A stretch of 64,000 bases of DNA from CAJCJE01 sp035948315 (lineage in GTDB: Bacteria > Actinomycetota > Actinomycetes > Mycobacteriales > Pseudonocardiaceae). Positions within the stretch are counted from its first letter, which is position 1. Every line of letters starts with the position of its first letter. The stretch lies in NCBI GenBank assembly GCA_035948315.1, contig DASZJG010000031.1, forward strand, positions 124,001 to 188,000, in the 5' to 3' direction. Below the pieces are notes generated by a model, which ran no database searches, was not told where the DNA came from, and saw only the letters and a program-made list of their open reading frames with translations. Both the position numbers and the translations under genes were made by a program. This document shows, one piece after another, positions 24,839 through 33,430 of the stretch.

Positions 24839-27800
24839 CGGCGGCAGGCGCGGACCGGTGGCGGCTGCATCGCGGCGGGATCGTCAACATCTGGCAGTAC
24901 GACGAGCAGGAGTTCGACTTCTCCGGCGGTCGCGCGGTCTTCCAGGGCACCAACGGTTCCGGCAAGTCGCGCACGCTGGAACTGCTGCTGCCGCTGTGTC
25001 TGGACGGCGACCTGCGCCAGTTGGGCTCCAAGGGTTTCGACACGGTCAGCATCCGGCGGCTCATGCTCGACGACTACGACGGCGGCCCGAACCGGATCGG
25101 CTATGCCTGGGTCGAGCTGCGCAAGCTCGACGCGGACGGCCGAGAACGCTATCTGACCTGTGGCCTCGGCTTGAAGGCTTCGGCCGCTTCGCAACAGGTC
25201 AGCGACTCGTGGCGGTTCGTCACCGAGGCGCGGGTCGGCGTGGACCTGCGGTTGGCCGGCGCGGACCGGGTGCCGTTGGGCCAGGCGCAGTTGCGCGAGG
25301 AGATCGGCGCGGACTGCGTGTTGGAGGACGCCGCGTTCCGCGCCCGGATCGCCGAGGTCGTCTACGGCATGCCGGCCGGCCGCTATGGCGACCTGCTGCA
25401 CCTGCAACGCACGCTGCGCAACCCGGACGTCGGCCTGAAGGTGTTGGAAGGGCAGCTGGAACAGATCCTGTCCGACGCGCTGCCGCCGCTGGACTCGTCG
25501 ATGATCGAGCAGTTGGCCACCTCCTTCGAGGACCTGGAGTCGATCCGCGAGAACATCGGCCGACTGTCCACTGCGGACACAGCACTGTCCGCGTTCCTGA
25601 GCAGCTACAACGGCTACGCGCTCAGCTCGCTGCGCGGCGCGGGTGAGCGCGCGTCGGCGGCGGCGAACGCGCTGCGCGCGGAACGCAACGAGACCAGCAA
25701 ACTCGGCAGGCGGCGCGAGGAGCAGGCGCTCGCGCACGCGGCAGCGGTGTCGACCGTCGAGGTGTTGGAGTCGCGCGGCGACGAGCTGGAGCGGGCCATC
25801 GACTCGCTCAAGGAACTCCCCGCCTACCAGGGCCTTCGCGACCTGTCCGACCGGGAGCGCCTGGTCGCGGCGGCCCGCACGGCGGCCGGTAACGCGGTCG
25901 ACGCGGCAAGCAAGCACCGCATGCACGCGGATCGCGCGGTGGACACCGTGCTGACTGTGCTGCGCAGGCTCGACCAGGACACCGAGGCGGCCAGCGAACT
26001 GATTTCGACGACCCGCCAACGACTTTCGGCCGCCGGACTGGATCCGGCGCTGTGCCCGCAGGTGCCGGCCGCGCCGCCCGCCGAGGCGGGTGTGCTCAGC
26101 GAACTGGTGCGGGCCAAGCCGGATCCGGAGGCCGCGCCGGTCGAGGTGCAGCGCCGGGTGCCTCCGCAGGTGCATCCCGAGGCGTACGAGACGGACCTGC
26201 GGGCGGCGGCGAAACGGGCGGAGCAGGCGACCCAGATCGCGAGCCAGCGCGCGGCGCTGACCCTCGCGCTGCACGCGCGGGCCCTCGACGCGGACAAGCA
26301 GAAGCAGTCGCTGGAGGGCCTGCGCCAGGCCGCGCGCACCGCGCAGCTGGAGGCGACCGAGTCGGCGGGCCGGCGCAACGAGGCCGGTCAGCGGCTGGAG
26401 GACGCGGCCGCTACGTGGTGGGAGAAGGCGAGCCACTGGGTCGGTTCCGGCCCGTTCGCGCAGACCAACACCAGGCCGCCCGCCCCGCCGAGCCTGGCCG
26501 AGTTGCGCGGCGACGCGGACGTGGCGCGCGCGGCGCAGGAGGCGGCGCGCGCCTGGGCCGCGCCGAGGCTGCAGGAACTGCGCCAGGCCGTGCTGGGCGC
26601 GACGCACCGCACCGAGGAGATCGCGGCGCGGATCGCGGACGCGGAGGCCGAGCTGATCGCGTTGCGCGGCGGCGTCGACTCGGTACCGGCCCGGCCGGCG
26701 CACGCGCGGCTGGACCGGGACGCCTCGCAGGGCGCGCCGTTCTACCGGTTGGTCGACTTCGCGCCCGGCCTCGACGACACCGAGCGCGCCGGCCTGGAGG
26801 CCGCGTTGCAGGCCAGCGGCCTGCTGGCCGCGTGGGTGCTCGCCGACGGGCGGGACGGCGCGGTGGCCGATCCGGAGGTCGCGGAACTGCTCGCCGCGCC
26901 TGCCGATCCGTTCGCCGGGCGGACGCTGGCGGACGTGCTGGTCGCGTCGGTCGAGCCGGGCTGCCCGGTGCCGACCGCGGTGGTCGAGCGGGTGTTGCGC
27001 GCGGTCGGCATCCTCGACGACGCTTTGTCCGGTGGACTCGCGGTGTCGACGAGCGGGCAGTGGCAGGCGGGGGTGCTCAGTGGCGCCCTGACCAAGCAGG
27101 CCGCCGAGTACGTCGGTGCGGGCGCGCGGCAGGCCGCGCGGCAGCGGCGCATCGCCGAACTGGGCGCGCACATCGAAACGCTGGACGCGCAACGGACGTC
27201 GGCCGACGCGGAACTGGCCGCGCACGCGGACCGGGTGTCCACATTGGAACGTCACCTTGAGTCGTTCCCGGACGACCGCGGCCTGATCGCCGCGCACGCG
27301 ACGCTCGCGACGGCGGTCCGGACCGCGTCCGAGGCGACCGAGAAGGCCGGGCGGCTGCGATCCGAGCAGAGCGCGGCCGACGACCGGCACCAGGCTGGCC
27401 AGGCCGAACTCATGCAGACCGCGGCCGAGGCCGGGCTGCCGGCCGATACCGACACCCTGCACCAGGCCAACCAGGCGGCGGTGGCCGCGCGCGGCAGCGC
27501 GGAAGCGCTGCGCGACACGTTGATCGGCCGGTGCGTGCGCACCGTCGCCGACCTGGCCGACGCGCTGCACGACCACCAGGCCGCCGTGGACGACCTGGAC
27601 GACGCCGGACGGGCGGCGGAGGAACGCTGCGCCGAGTTCGCCAGGGAGGCGAGCGCGCTGTCCGACCTGACCTCGGCCATCGGCGGCGACGCCGAGGAGG
27701 TCGCGGGCCAGCTCGGCGAGTTGGAGGAGCAGCGGCGCGCGCTGCGCACCGAACTGCCGGCCGCGCGCACCACGGCCACCGAGCTGTCCAACCAGGTGGT

Positions 27801-28950
27801 GAAGACGGAAACCCTGTTGGAGGGCAAGGAAACCACGATCGAGACGAAGATCGAGGCCACGAACAACGCCGAGTCCGCGTTCCGCGCCGCCCTGGCCGCA
27901 CCGGGCGTCTGGGCAGCTGCCTTCGCCGAGCCCACGCCGGTCCCGGACGACGTGTCCGAGGCGATCGCGCTGCTCGGCTCGATCGAGAAGCGGGCCGTCA
28001 GCGAGGAGGTGGTGATCACCAAGCTCCAGGCGTTGCAGACCGCGCTGGCCGGCACGAACGAGATCACCCCGCAGCGGCACGGCGGCGTGCTCACCATTGT
28101 GGTCGCGGGCGAGCAGGGCCCGCGTCCGGTCGCGGAGGCGGCCCGCGAGGTGAGCACGCAGCTCGCCGAGCAGCGCGGTTACCTTGGCGAGCGCTACCAG
28201 GACATCTTCGCCGCGTTCATGCTCCGCGACCTCGCCGAACGGCTGCACGGCCAGATCAGCGTGGCCGAGGACCTGGCGCGGCGGATGAACGAGGTGCTCG
28301 ACGTCGCCAGATCCAGCCAGGGCGTGCACGTCCAGCTGGAATGGCAGCCGTCGGCCGCGCTGGACGAGACCATCCTGGAAGCGTTGAAGCTGCTGCGCAT
28401 GCCGTTCGCCAAGCGCACCGAGGAGCAGGACGAGATGCTCCGCCGCGCGTTCACCGAACGGATCGACGCGGAACGGGACAGCCATTCCGGCGGCTATCCG
28501 GAGATCCTGACCAGGGCGCTGGACTACCGGTCCTGGTACACGTTCACGGTGCGGGTTCGCGACAACGGGCCGGACGGCAAGCCGCGCACCCGGCGGATGC
28601 GCCAACTGTCCTCCGGCGAGACGCGCCTGGTGTCCTACGTGACCCTGTTCGCGGCGGCTGCCGCGTTCTACGGCGCGGTCAGCGGCGCCACGCCCGAGGC
28701 CGGTCCGCTGCGGCTGGTGCTGCTGGACGAGGCGTTCGAGCGGCTCGACGATCCGACCATCGCCCGCATGCTCGGCCTGTTGGTTGACCTGGACATGGAC
28801 TGGATCATCACCTGGCCCTCGGGCTGGGGCGTGTCCGAGAAGATCCCGCGCATGCACATCTACGACGTGCTGCGGCCGAAGTCCGGTCGCGGCGTCGCGT
28901 GCACGCACACCACCTGGGACGGTGCCGCCCTCGCCCAGTCCGACGACTGA
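24835..28950 (+). CDS. jetC: Type II Wadjet protein JetC (TIGR02680), SMC/MukB-like ATPase
   Basis: 1371 residues, full length for TIGR02680. The ATP-binding head is assembled from both ends: Walker A GTNGSGKS (38-45), the ABC signature LSSGE (from 1258) and Walker B LVLLDEAFERLDD (Asp1298, Glu1299). Between them lie two coiled-coil arms (about 240-610 and 740-1120) and a globular hinge-like domain near 620-730. All ATPase residues look intact, so the motor should be active. In Wadjet, JetC dimers extrude DNA and present it to the JetD nuclease; here that partner gene is not in the window. The next gene downstream, only 20 bp away, is an unrelated VOC gene on the other strand. Confidence 0.92.
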   Translation: MTAAGADRWRLHRGGIVNIWQYDEQEFDFSGGRAVFQGTNGSGKSRTLELLLPLCLDGDLRQLGSKGFDTVSIRRLMLDDYDGGPNRIGYAWVELRKLDADGRERYLTCGLGLKASAASQQVSDSWRFVTEARVGVDLRLAGADRVPLGQAQLREEIGADCVLEDAAFRARIAEVVYGMPAGRYGDLLHLQRTLRNPDVGLKVLEGQLEQILSDALPPLDSSMIEQLATSFEDLESIRENIGRLSTADTALSAFLSSYNGYALSSLRGAGERASAAANALRAERNETSKLGRRREEQALAHAAAVSTVEVLESRGDELERAIDSLKELPAYQGLRDLSDRERLVAAARTAAGNAVDAASKHRMHADRAVDTVLTVLRRLDQDTEAASELISTTRQRLSAAGLDPALCPQVPAAPPAEAGVLSELVRAKPDPEAAPVEVQRRVPPQVHPEAYETDLRAAAKRAEQATQIASQRAALTLALHARALDADKQKQSLEGLRQAARTAQLEATESAGRRNEAGQRLEDAAATWWEKASHWVGSGPFAQTNTRPPAPPSLAELRGDADVARAAQEAARAWAAPRLQELRQAVLGATHRTEEIAARIADAEAELIALRGGVDSVPARPAHARLDRDASQGAPFYRLVDFAPGLDDTERAGLEAALQASGLLAAWVLADGRDGAVADPEVAELLAAPADPFAGRTLADVLVASVEPGCPVPTAVVERVLRAVGILDDALSGGLAVSTSGQWQAGVLSGALTKQAAEYVGAGARQAARQRRIAELGAHIETLDAQRTSADAELAAHADRVSTLERHLESFPDDRGLIAAHATLATAVRTASEATEKAGRLRSEQSAADDRHQAGQAELMQTAAEAGLPADTDTLHQANQAAVAARGSAEALRDTLIGRCVRTVADLADALHDHQAAVDDLDDAGRAAEERCAEFAREASALSDLTSAIGGDAEEVAGQLGELEEQRRALRTELPAARTTATELSNQVVKTETLLEGKETTIETKIEATNNAESAFRAALAAPGVWAAAFAEPTPVPDDVSEAIALLGSIEKRAVSEEVVITKLQALQTALAGTNEITPQRHGGVLTIVVAGEQGPRPVAEAAREVSTQLAEQRGYLGERYQDIFAAFMLRDLAERLHGQISVAEDLARRMNEVLDVARSSQGVHVQLEWQPSAALDETILEALKLLRMPFAKRTEEQDEMLRRAFTERIDAERDSHSGGYPEILTRALDYRSWYTFTVRVRDNGPDGKPRTRRMRQLSSGETRLVSYVTLFAAAAAFYGAVSGATPEAGPLRLVLLDEAFERLDDPTIARMLGLLVDLDMDWIITWPSGWGVSEKIPRMHIYDVLRPKSGRGVACTHTTWDGAALAQSDD

Positions 28951-28969
28951 GCGAGGGCCGCTGGAAAGC

Positions 28970-29374
28970 TCAGCGCTGGGCGATGCGGACGGTGTTGCCG
29001 GCCGGGTCGCGGAAGGCGGCGTCGCGCACGCCCCAGAACTGGTCGGCCGGCTCCTGGAGCACTTCGGCGTCGGTGTTGGCGGTGACCTTGTCGAAGGTGT
29101 CGTTGAGGTCGTCCGAACGGAACTGGACCATGCCCAGCGAGCCCTTGGCGAGCAGGGCGGCGATGGCGTCGCCGTCCTCCTTGGACCGGCCGGCACGCGG
29201 GTCGGACAGCACGATCTCGATCTCGGGCTGGCTGTCGGTGACCAGGGTGATCCAGCGGAAGCCCTCGTTGGCGACCTCCCTGGTCACCGTCATGCCGAGG
29301 GTGTCGCGATAGAACTTGACTGCCGCGTCGACGTCGTCGACGGCGATGTGTACGCCACTGATGGAAACGCTCAT
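28970..29374 (-). CDS. VOC-superfamily protein (glyoxalase-like)
   Basis: 134 residues with paired VOC modules: VHIAVDDVDAAVKFYRDTLG at the start and AAFRDPAGNTVRI at the end. The middle (GMVQFRSDDLNDTF) replaces the usual His strand, so the metal site may be altered. It lies downstream of an AraC-type regulator on the same strand, a pairing common in actinobacteria, and probably is controlled by it, but it also has its own -10 element. Substrate unknown. Confidence 0.82.
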   Translation of the reverse strand: MSVSISGVHIAVDDVDAAVKFYRDTLGMTVTREVANEGFRWITLVTDSQPEIEIVLSDPRAGRSKEDGDAIAALLAKGSLGMVQFRSDDLNDTFDKVTANTDAEVLQEPADQFWGVRDAAFRDPAGNTVRIAQR

Positions 29375-29381
29375 GTCAGCG

Positions 29382-29387
29382 ACAGTA
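29382..29387 (-). promoter_or_regulatory. Leaderless -10 element (TACTGT)
   Basis: TACTGT on the minus strand ends 7 nt before the ATG of the VOC gene, so that gene can be transcribed without the upstream AraC gene. Confidence 0.5.
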
Positions 29388-29418
29388 TGCGGCCCGCGAG
29401 CGGGGTGCTTCTCGAAAA

Positions 29419-29844
29419 CTATTTGTCTGTCGGGCTCCCCTGACCGCGCTCCCGGCGGGGTCGGGTGAGGGCCATGGTGGAGCAGGTCGGCATGCCGCGC
29501 AGCTCGTCGTGGTCGCGGGTGCGGTAGGCCGATGGCGACTCGCCGACCAGCTCGGTGAACCGGGTGGAGAAGGAGCCGAGGCTGGTGGCGCCGACCGCGA
29601 AGCAGATGTCGGTCACGCTCAGCTCGCCGCGCCGCAGCAGTTCCTTGGCCCGCTCGATCCGCCTGGTCATCAGGTAGGAGTACGGGGTCTCCGAGTACAC
29701 CTCGCGGAAGCGGCGGCTGAAGTGCGCGGTGGACATCAGCGCGGTGCGCGCCAGGGCCGGCACGTCCAGCGGCTGCGCGTACTCGCGATCCATCCGGTCA
29801 CGCGCCCTGCGCAGCCGCCGCAACTCGTCGAGGTCGACCGCCAT
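29419..29844 (-). CDS. AraC-family transcriptional regulator, DNA-binding domain only
   Basis: 141 residues consisting almost only of the two helix-turn-helix units of AraC (DVPALARTALMSTAHFSRRF and SVTDICFAVGATSLGSFSTRF). No ligand-binding domain is attached, so it may respond through another route or act constitutively. The C-terminal 30 residues are basic and probably disordered. It likely regulates the VOC gene directly downstream. ATG 29842-29844 is favoured over a GTG five codons upstream. Confidence 0.85.
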   Translation of the reverse strand: MAVDLDELRRLRRARDRMDREYAQPLDVPALARTALMSTAHFSRRFREVYSETPYSYLMTRRIERAKELLRRGELSVTDICFAVGATSLGSFSTRFTELVGESPSAYRTRDHDELRGMPTCSTMALTRPRRERGQGSPTDK

Positions 29845-29860
29845 GCCCCTATTGTGCACG

Positions 29861-30688
29861 TCAGCCGAGGTGATCGTTGGCTCCGCTGACCCAGCTCACG
29901 TAGCGCTGGGCCGAGCGACGCACCGCGTTGTGCGCGTCGGTCGCCACGATGCCGCCCGCCAGGCCGTAGAGCCGGTCGAACTCGTACGGCTCGATCCTGG
30001 CCACGATCTTGCGCACCAGCCCGGCGGAGAGCGGGATGCGGTTCGGGTAGCTGCGCATGAACGTCACCCAGCCTTCCGCGAGCACCGGCACGATCGTGTC
30101 GCCGACCAGCAGCACGCCTTTGCCCTCGGCACCCGTGGCGACGTGCGCGACCGCCGAGCCGGGGAAGTGCCCGCCCGCCTCGACCAGGGTAATCCCGGGC
30201 AGAACCTGCTCGGCGCCCGACCACTCCCGGATGACCGGATCCTCCCGTTGCACCCACTCCCGGTCGGCAGCGTGCACCAGCACGGGGACGTTGCCGAGCC
30301 AGTGGCTCAGCGCGACCTGGGCGCCGTACATGTGCGGATGGCTGGCCACGATCGCCGCCGCCCCACCGAGTTCGGTGATCGCGTCGACCAGCGGCTGGTC
30401 CACGTGGTTGGGCGGGTCCCAGAGCAGGTTGCCGCGCTCGGTCCGGACCAGGAAGGTCCACTGGCCGATGCCGAAGCCGGGTTCCCGGTTGAGCCGGTGC
30501 AGGCCGGGCTCGAGTTCCTCGACCACGGTTTCGTGCTCGTCCTGCGCCAGGTCGAGCAGCGTGGTCCACACCTGGCCGGAGGCGGGCACCCACTGGCGTT
30601 CGTCCGCGCAGATCCGGCATACCCGTGCCGGCGGACGCTCACTGTCGGGGTGCTCGACACCGCAGGTGCCGCAGATCCAGATCGTCAT
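29861..30688 (-). CDS. Metallo-beta-lactamase fold protein with N-terminal rubredoxin-like zinc finger
   Basis: 275 residues. The N-terminus has two Cys pairs (CGTC at about 6-9 and CRIC at 24-27) that should bind zinc or iron. The rest is an MBL fold, with the HxHxDH site reduced to ASHPHMYG, then GGHFPGS and LLVGDTI as later metal ligands. The missing Asp-His in the first motif means the metal site is incomplete, so hydrolase activity is doubtful. Actinobacterial proteins of this type are common and uncharacterised. It lies 16 bp upstream of the AraC gene, probably in one operon. Confidence 0.78.
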   Translation of the reverse strand: MTIWICGTCGVEHPDSERPPARVCRICADERQWVPASGQVWTTLLDLAQDEHETVVEELEPGLHRLNREPGFGIGQWTFLVRTERGNLLWDPPNHVDQPLVDAITELGGAAAIVASHPHMYGAQVALSHWLGNVPVLVHAADREWVQREDPVIREWSGAEQVLPGITLVEAGGHFPGSAVAHVATGAEGKGVLLVGDTIVPVLAEGWVTFMRSYPNRIPLSAGLVRKIVARIEPYEFDRLYGLAGGIVATDAHNAVRRSAQRYVSWVSGANDHLG

Positions 30689-31056
30689 GGCGCCCAGTCT
30701 CGAACCTCAAGGAAGCTGGAGGTCAAGGGAAATGGCGTTATCGACTGTCCACAATTGCGGTACCGGTCGTTACAGGTGACCGCCCGTCCTCACCTCACCC
30801 GCCAGCCCAGCGATCACCCGTTCGAGTGGCAAAACGCCGCCATCCCGACGATCCCGCGAACCTTGGTCGCGGTACGTCACGAACGTCGTCCACTTGATAC
30901 GCACTTTAGTGGCCAATTACGTGTAACACAAACACAGAAATGCATTTATTGGCCGAAAAACCAGCCACCCCCGTGAAAAACTTCGAAATCGCGCTTGCTA
31001 GCTTCGCCGAGCCCCTGATTGCTTGCCACCCTTTTCGGACACATGAAGGGATATAC
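30689..31056. promoter_or_regulatory. AT-richer intergenic region with inverted repeats
   Basis: 368 bp between divergent genes. The part 30885-31000 is clearly less GC-rich than its surroundings. It holds CCACT (30890-30894) facing AGTGG (30908-30912), TTAC-GT-GTAA (30917-30926), and GGCCAAT (30911-30917) facing ATTGGCC (30948-30954). These are likely promoter and operator elements for the secreted protein gene at 31057. I see no credible small gene. Confidence 0.5.
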
Positions 31057-31836
31057 ATGCGCAAATATCCATGGCGAAGTGCTGCCGTCCTCGGCTTGGC
31101 GCTGGCCGCGGCCGTCGCCGTCGCGGCACCGGCCAACGCGACCGAACCGGGCAGCGGATCGGCCTACGGCGCCGACGTCGACGTGCACCTGCTGCCCAGC
31201 GTGCTCGGGCCCGGTGGGCTCACCGTGAGCACCGGAAAACTGGCCGCCAGCAGCACATCCGGGCCGATCTCGGCCTCCGCGCTCGACGCCGCGCTGCGCG
31301 GCCTGGTCACCGCCAAGGTGATCACCAGCTCGTCGCACCACAGCACCACCGACGGCTCGGTCACCTCGAACGCGGCCATCGTCGACGCGGCCCTGCCCGT
31401 GCTCGCGCCGCTGGCCGGCAGCACGCCGAAGGCGTCGGTGATCAGCTCCCAGTGCCACGCCGACGCTAGCGGCATCACCGGCAGTTCCGACCTGGCCGAC
31501 CTGGACCTCGGCCAGATCGGCCACGTCTCGGCATCCACGCCGAACCTGACCATCGGCGTGCCCGGTGTGCTCAGCATCGTGGCCAACGAGCAGATCCAGC
31601 ACGCCGACGGCAGCCTGACCGTGAACGCCCTGCACATCAGGCTGCTCGGGGCCGGCCTGGCCGCCGCACTGGGCAGCGGCGACATCGTGCTCGCGTCGTC
31701 CACCTGCGGCGCGGCGACCACGATCAGCACTCCCCCGACCTCGGCCCAGCCGCCGACCCAGCCGGAAGTGAGCGTCGTCCCGGCAGGCGCGCCGGAGACC
31801 GGTGACGGTTCGCTGGCCACCGTGATTGTGCACTGA
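31057..31836 (+). CDS. Secreted protein, choice-of-anchor P-like, paired with a class F sortase
   Basis: 259 residues. A Sec signal peptide (1-28, ending ANA) precedes a Ser/Thr/Ala-rich beta domain with repeated strand patterns and two Cys (in SSQCHAD and SSTCGAA) that may form a disulphide. The later half (GSLTVNALHIRLLG and DIVLASSTCG) resembles proteins labelled choice-of-anchor P. The C-terminus reads GAPETGDGS plus a few residues: a sortase-like motif without the usual membrane helix and charged tail. ATG 31057 has AAGGGATA upstream. It is followed after 2 nt by the sortase gene. Confidence 0.78.
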   Translation: MRKYPWRSAAVLGLALAAAVAVAAPANATEPGSGSAYGADVDVHLLPSVLGPGGLTVSTGKLAASSTSGPISASALDAALRGLVTAKVITSSSHHSTTDGSVTSNAAIVDAALPVLAPLAGSTPKASVISSQCHADASGITGSSDLADLDLGQIGHVSASTPNLTIGVPGVLSIVANEQIQHADGSLTVNALHIRLLGAGLAAALGSGDIVLASSTCGAATTISTPPTSAQPPTQPEVSVVPAGAPETGDGSLATVIVH

Positions 31837-31838
31837 GC

Positions 31839-32429
31839 ATGGCCGTGTTTCGTTGGCTGGCGACCGGATGCGCCGTGCTGGCGTGCTGCCTGGGCCTGGT
31901 GGCCTGCGGCGGCAACGGCTCGGCCGGGCCCGCGGTGACCAGCGGTGCCCCGGCGGCGACCGGCTCGGCGGCGAAGACCGTTTCGCCGCCGAGCTGGGTG
32001 GACATCCCGAGCATCGCCGCGCGCTCGTCGCTGATCCAACTCGGGCTCAACGCGGACAAGTCCGTGCAGGTGCCGCCGGTCGCCCAGCCGCGACAGGCGG
32101 GCTGGTACAAGTTCGGCCCGCCGCCCGGCGGGGTCGGGCCCGCGGTGATCCTCGGCCACATCGACGGTGACCACCAGCAGGGCATCTTCTGGCGGTTGCA
32201 CGAGGTGAAGCCGGGCGACAAGGTCATGGTCGGCCAACAGGACGGGCACACGCTCACCTTCACGGTGACCACAGTGGACAGTGTGGCGAAGGATTCCTTC
32301 CCCACCGACGCGGTCTACGGCAACACGCCCGATCCCGAACTGCGGCTGATCACCTGCGGTGGCGCGTTCGACTCGTCGACCGGCCACTATCTCGACAATC
32401 TCATCGTCTACGCGAATCTTGCCTCCTGA
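31839..32429 (+). CDS. Class F sortase (transpeptidase), predicted lipoprotein or membrane-anchored
   Basis: 196 residues. The N-terminus is hydrophobic and contains a lipobox-like LVAC ending at Cys23, so it may be lipid-anchored. The sortase domain (about 52-196) has His107 in ILGHIDG and the catalytic Cys173 in LITCGGAFD, the typical class F pattern. Sortases cut a C-terminal motif and join the protein to an acceptor. The obvious candidate substrate is the secreted protein 2 nt upstream. The Ala/Gly/Ser-rich linker (24-50) spans part of the cell wall. Confidence 0.9.
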   Translation: MAVFRWLATGCAVLACCLGLVACGGNGSAGPAVTSGAPAATGSAAKTVSPPSWVDIPSIAARSSLIQLGLNADKSVQVPPVAQPRQAGWYKFGPPPGGVGPAVILGHIDGDHQQGIFWRLHEVKPGDKVMVGQQDGHTLTFTVTTVDSVAKDSFPTDAVYGNTPDPELRLITCGGAFDSSTGHYLDNLIVYANLAS

Positions 32430-32452
32430 GTCGGCCCCCTGACCACGGGCCA

Positions 32453-32485
32453 CCGGCGCCGGACCCTGCTCGGGTCCGGCGCCGG
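32453..32485. terminator. Bidirectional transcription terminator hairpin
   Basis: A perfect 14-bp GC-rich stem (CCGGCGCCGGACCC at 32453-32466 and its complement at 32472-32485) with a 5-nt loop lies between the convergent sortase and yceI-like genes. No U-tract follows, as is common in actinobacteria. Confidence 0.8.
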
Positions 32486-32492
32486 GGCGTCT

Positions 32493-33227
32493 TCAGGAGT
32501 GGGCCAGATCGAGCAGGAACTCGACCTGGCCACTGGAATCGACGACCACGAAACCGGCGAGGTCCGGTGCGGTCACGCCGAAGTCGCTGAAGGTGACCGG
32601 GATCGACCCCTGCACCTGGAGGGTGTTTCCGGTGCGCACCGCGGTCACGTCGAAGCTGACCGACTTGGTGACGCCGTGCAGGGTGAGGTTTCCGGTGGCG
32701 CGCACGGTGACCGTCTTGCCCGCAGCCGGAATCGCGCCGAGCGAGACGGGCTGGGTGAGCGTGAACGTCCCGTTCGGATACTGCGAGGTGTCCATCACCG
32801 AGGTACGGAACCGCCCGTCGCGCTGGGACTTGTCGCTGGTGACCGACGCCATGTCCACGGTGAACGTGGCCGAGCTGAGCTGGGTGCCGCTGATCGTCGC
32901 CGTGCCGGTGACCTTGCTGGTCCGGCCGACGGCCGTGGTGCTCTGGCCGACCAGCGTCTCGTGCACGCGATAGCCCGCCTGCGATCCGCTGCCGACCTTC
33001 CAGGTGCCGTCCACCGGAACCGCCGACGACGAGGCGGTGCTGCCGGTGTCGCTGATGGCCAGCGGCGCGGCCTCGTTGTTGTCGAACACGTGGATGTAGA
33101 GGTACGGCCCGCCGAGCAGGCCGGCGACCGCGACCACCACAACCCCGACCAGCCAGGCGACGCTGCGTCGTAGCCGACCCCCTGATCGGGGCCCACCCCC
33201 TCCGGGTTTCCTGATGCTGCGTATCAC
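32493..33227 (-). CDS. YceI-family protein, membrane-anchored
   Basis: 244 residues. A basic N-terminus and one membrane helix (about 22-45) anchor an extracytoplasmic YceI domain (about 70-244). Typical marks are TWKVGSGSQAGYRVHE, the central RDGRFRTSVMDTSQYP and LTLHGVTKSVSFDV. The family forms a lipocalin-like barrel that binds polyisoprenoids such as quinones. GTG 33225-33227 follows GGGAGA by 6 nt; a TTG further up lacks support. A nested inverted repeat directly upstream may control it. Confidence 0.88.
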   Translation of the reverse strand: MIRSIRKPGGGGPRSGGRLRRSVAWLVGVVVVAVAGLLGGPYLYIHVFDNNEAAPLAISDTGSTASSSAVPVDGTWKVGSGSQAGYRVHETLVGQSTTAVGRTSKVTGTATISGTQLSSATFTVDMASVTSDKSQRDGRFRTSVMDTSQYPNGTFTLTQPVSLGAIPAAGKTVTVRATGNLTLHGVTKSVSFDVTAVRTGNTLQVQGSIPVTFSDFGVTAPDLAGFVVVDSSGQVEFLLDLAHS

Positions 33228-33240
33228 GTGGTTCTCCCGG

Positions 33241-33283
33241 AGTCGAATCGTCGGTTGAAAGCTCAACTAGCGCTGATTCGACT
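33241..33283. promoter_or_regulatory. Nested inverted repeat in the yceI leader
   Basis: AGTCGAATC (33241-33249) faces GATTCGACT (33275-33283). Inside it GTTGA (33254-33258) faces TCAAC (33263-33267). The element lies 14-56 bp upstream of the yceI GTG, where an operator or a leader hairpin would act. Confidence 0.6.
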
Positions 33284-33390
33284 ACACCACAACCACACCG
33301 CGGAATGCTCGTTCGCACCGGGAATCACAGCGAGGCCACAGGCCCGGCCCAAGGATCTGCCAAGAAACTCAGCTCGCCGAGTAAAGACGC

Positions 33391-33417
33391 GCGGGGAGTC
33401 ACCGCGGACTCCCCCGC
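33391..33417 (-). terminator. Terminator hairpin after the secreted protease gene
   Basis: GCGGGGAGTC and GACTCCCCCGC form a stem of about ten pairs with one bulge, placed 14 bp after the protease stop codon. Confidence 0.6.
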
Positions 33418-33430
33418 ACGTCTCAGCTGG

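Noticed and set aside
24559..29196. A very long open frame (over 1500 codons) antisense to jetB/jetC
   Set aside because: It is a GC-bias shadow: the sense frame has complete SMC motifs, while the antisense product is low-complexity Arg/Leu/Gln-rich and matches no family.
30940..31056. Upstream extension of the secreted protein (39 extra residues)
   Set aside because: The signal peptide begins at ATG 31057, which has its own ribosome site; the extension lies in AT-rich promoter DNA.
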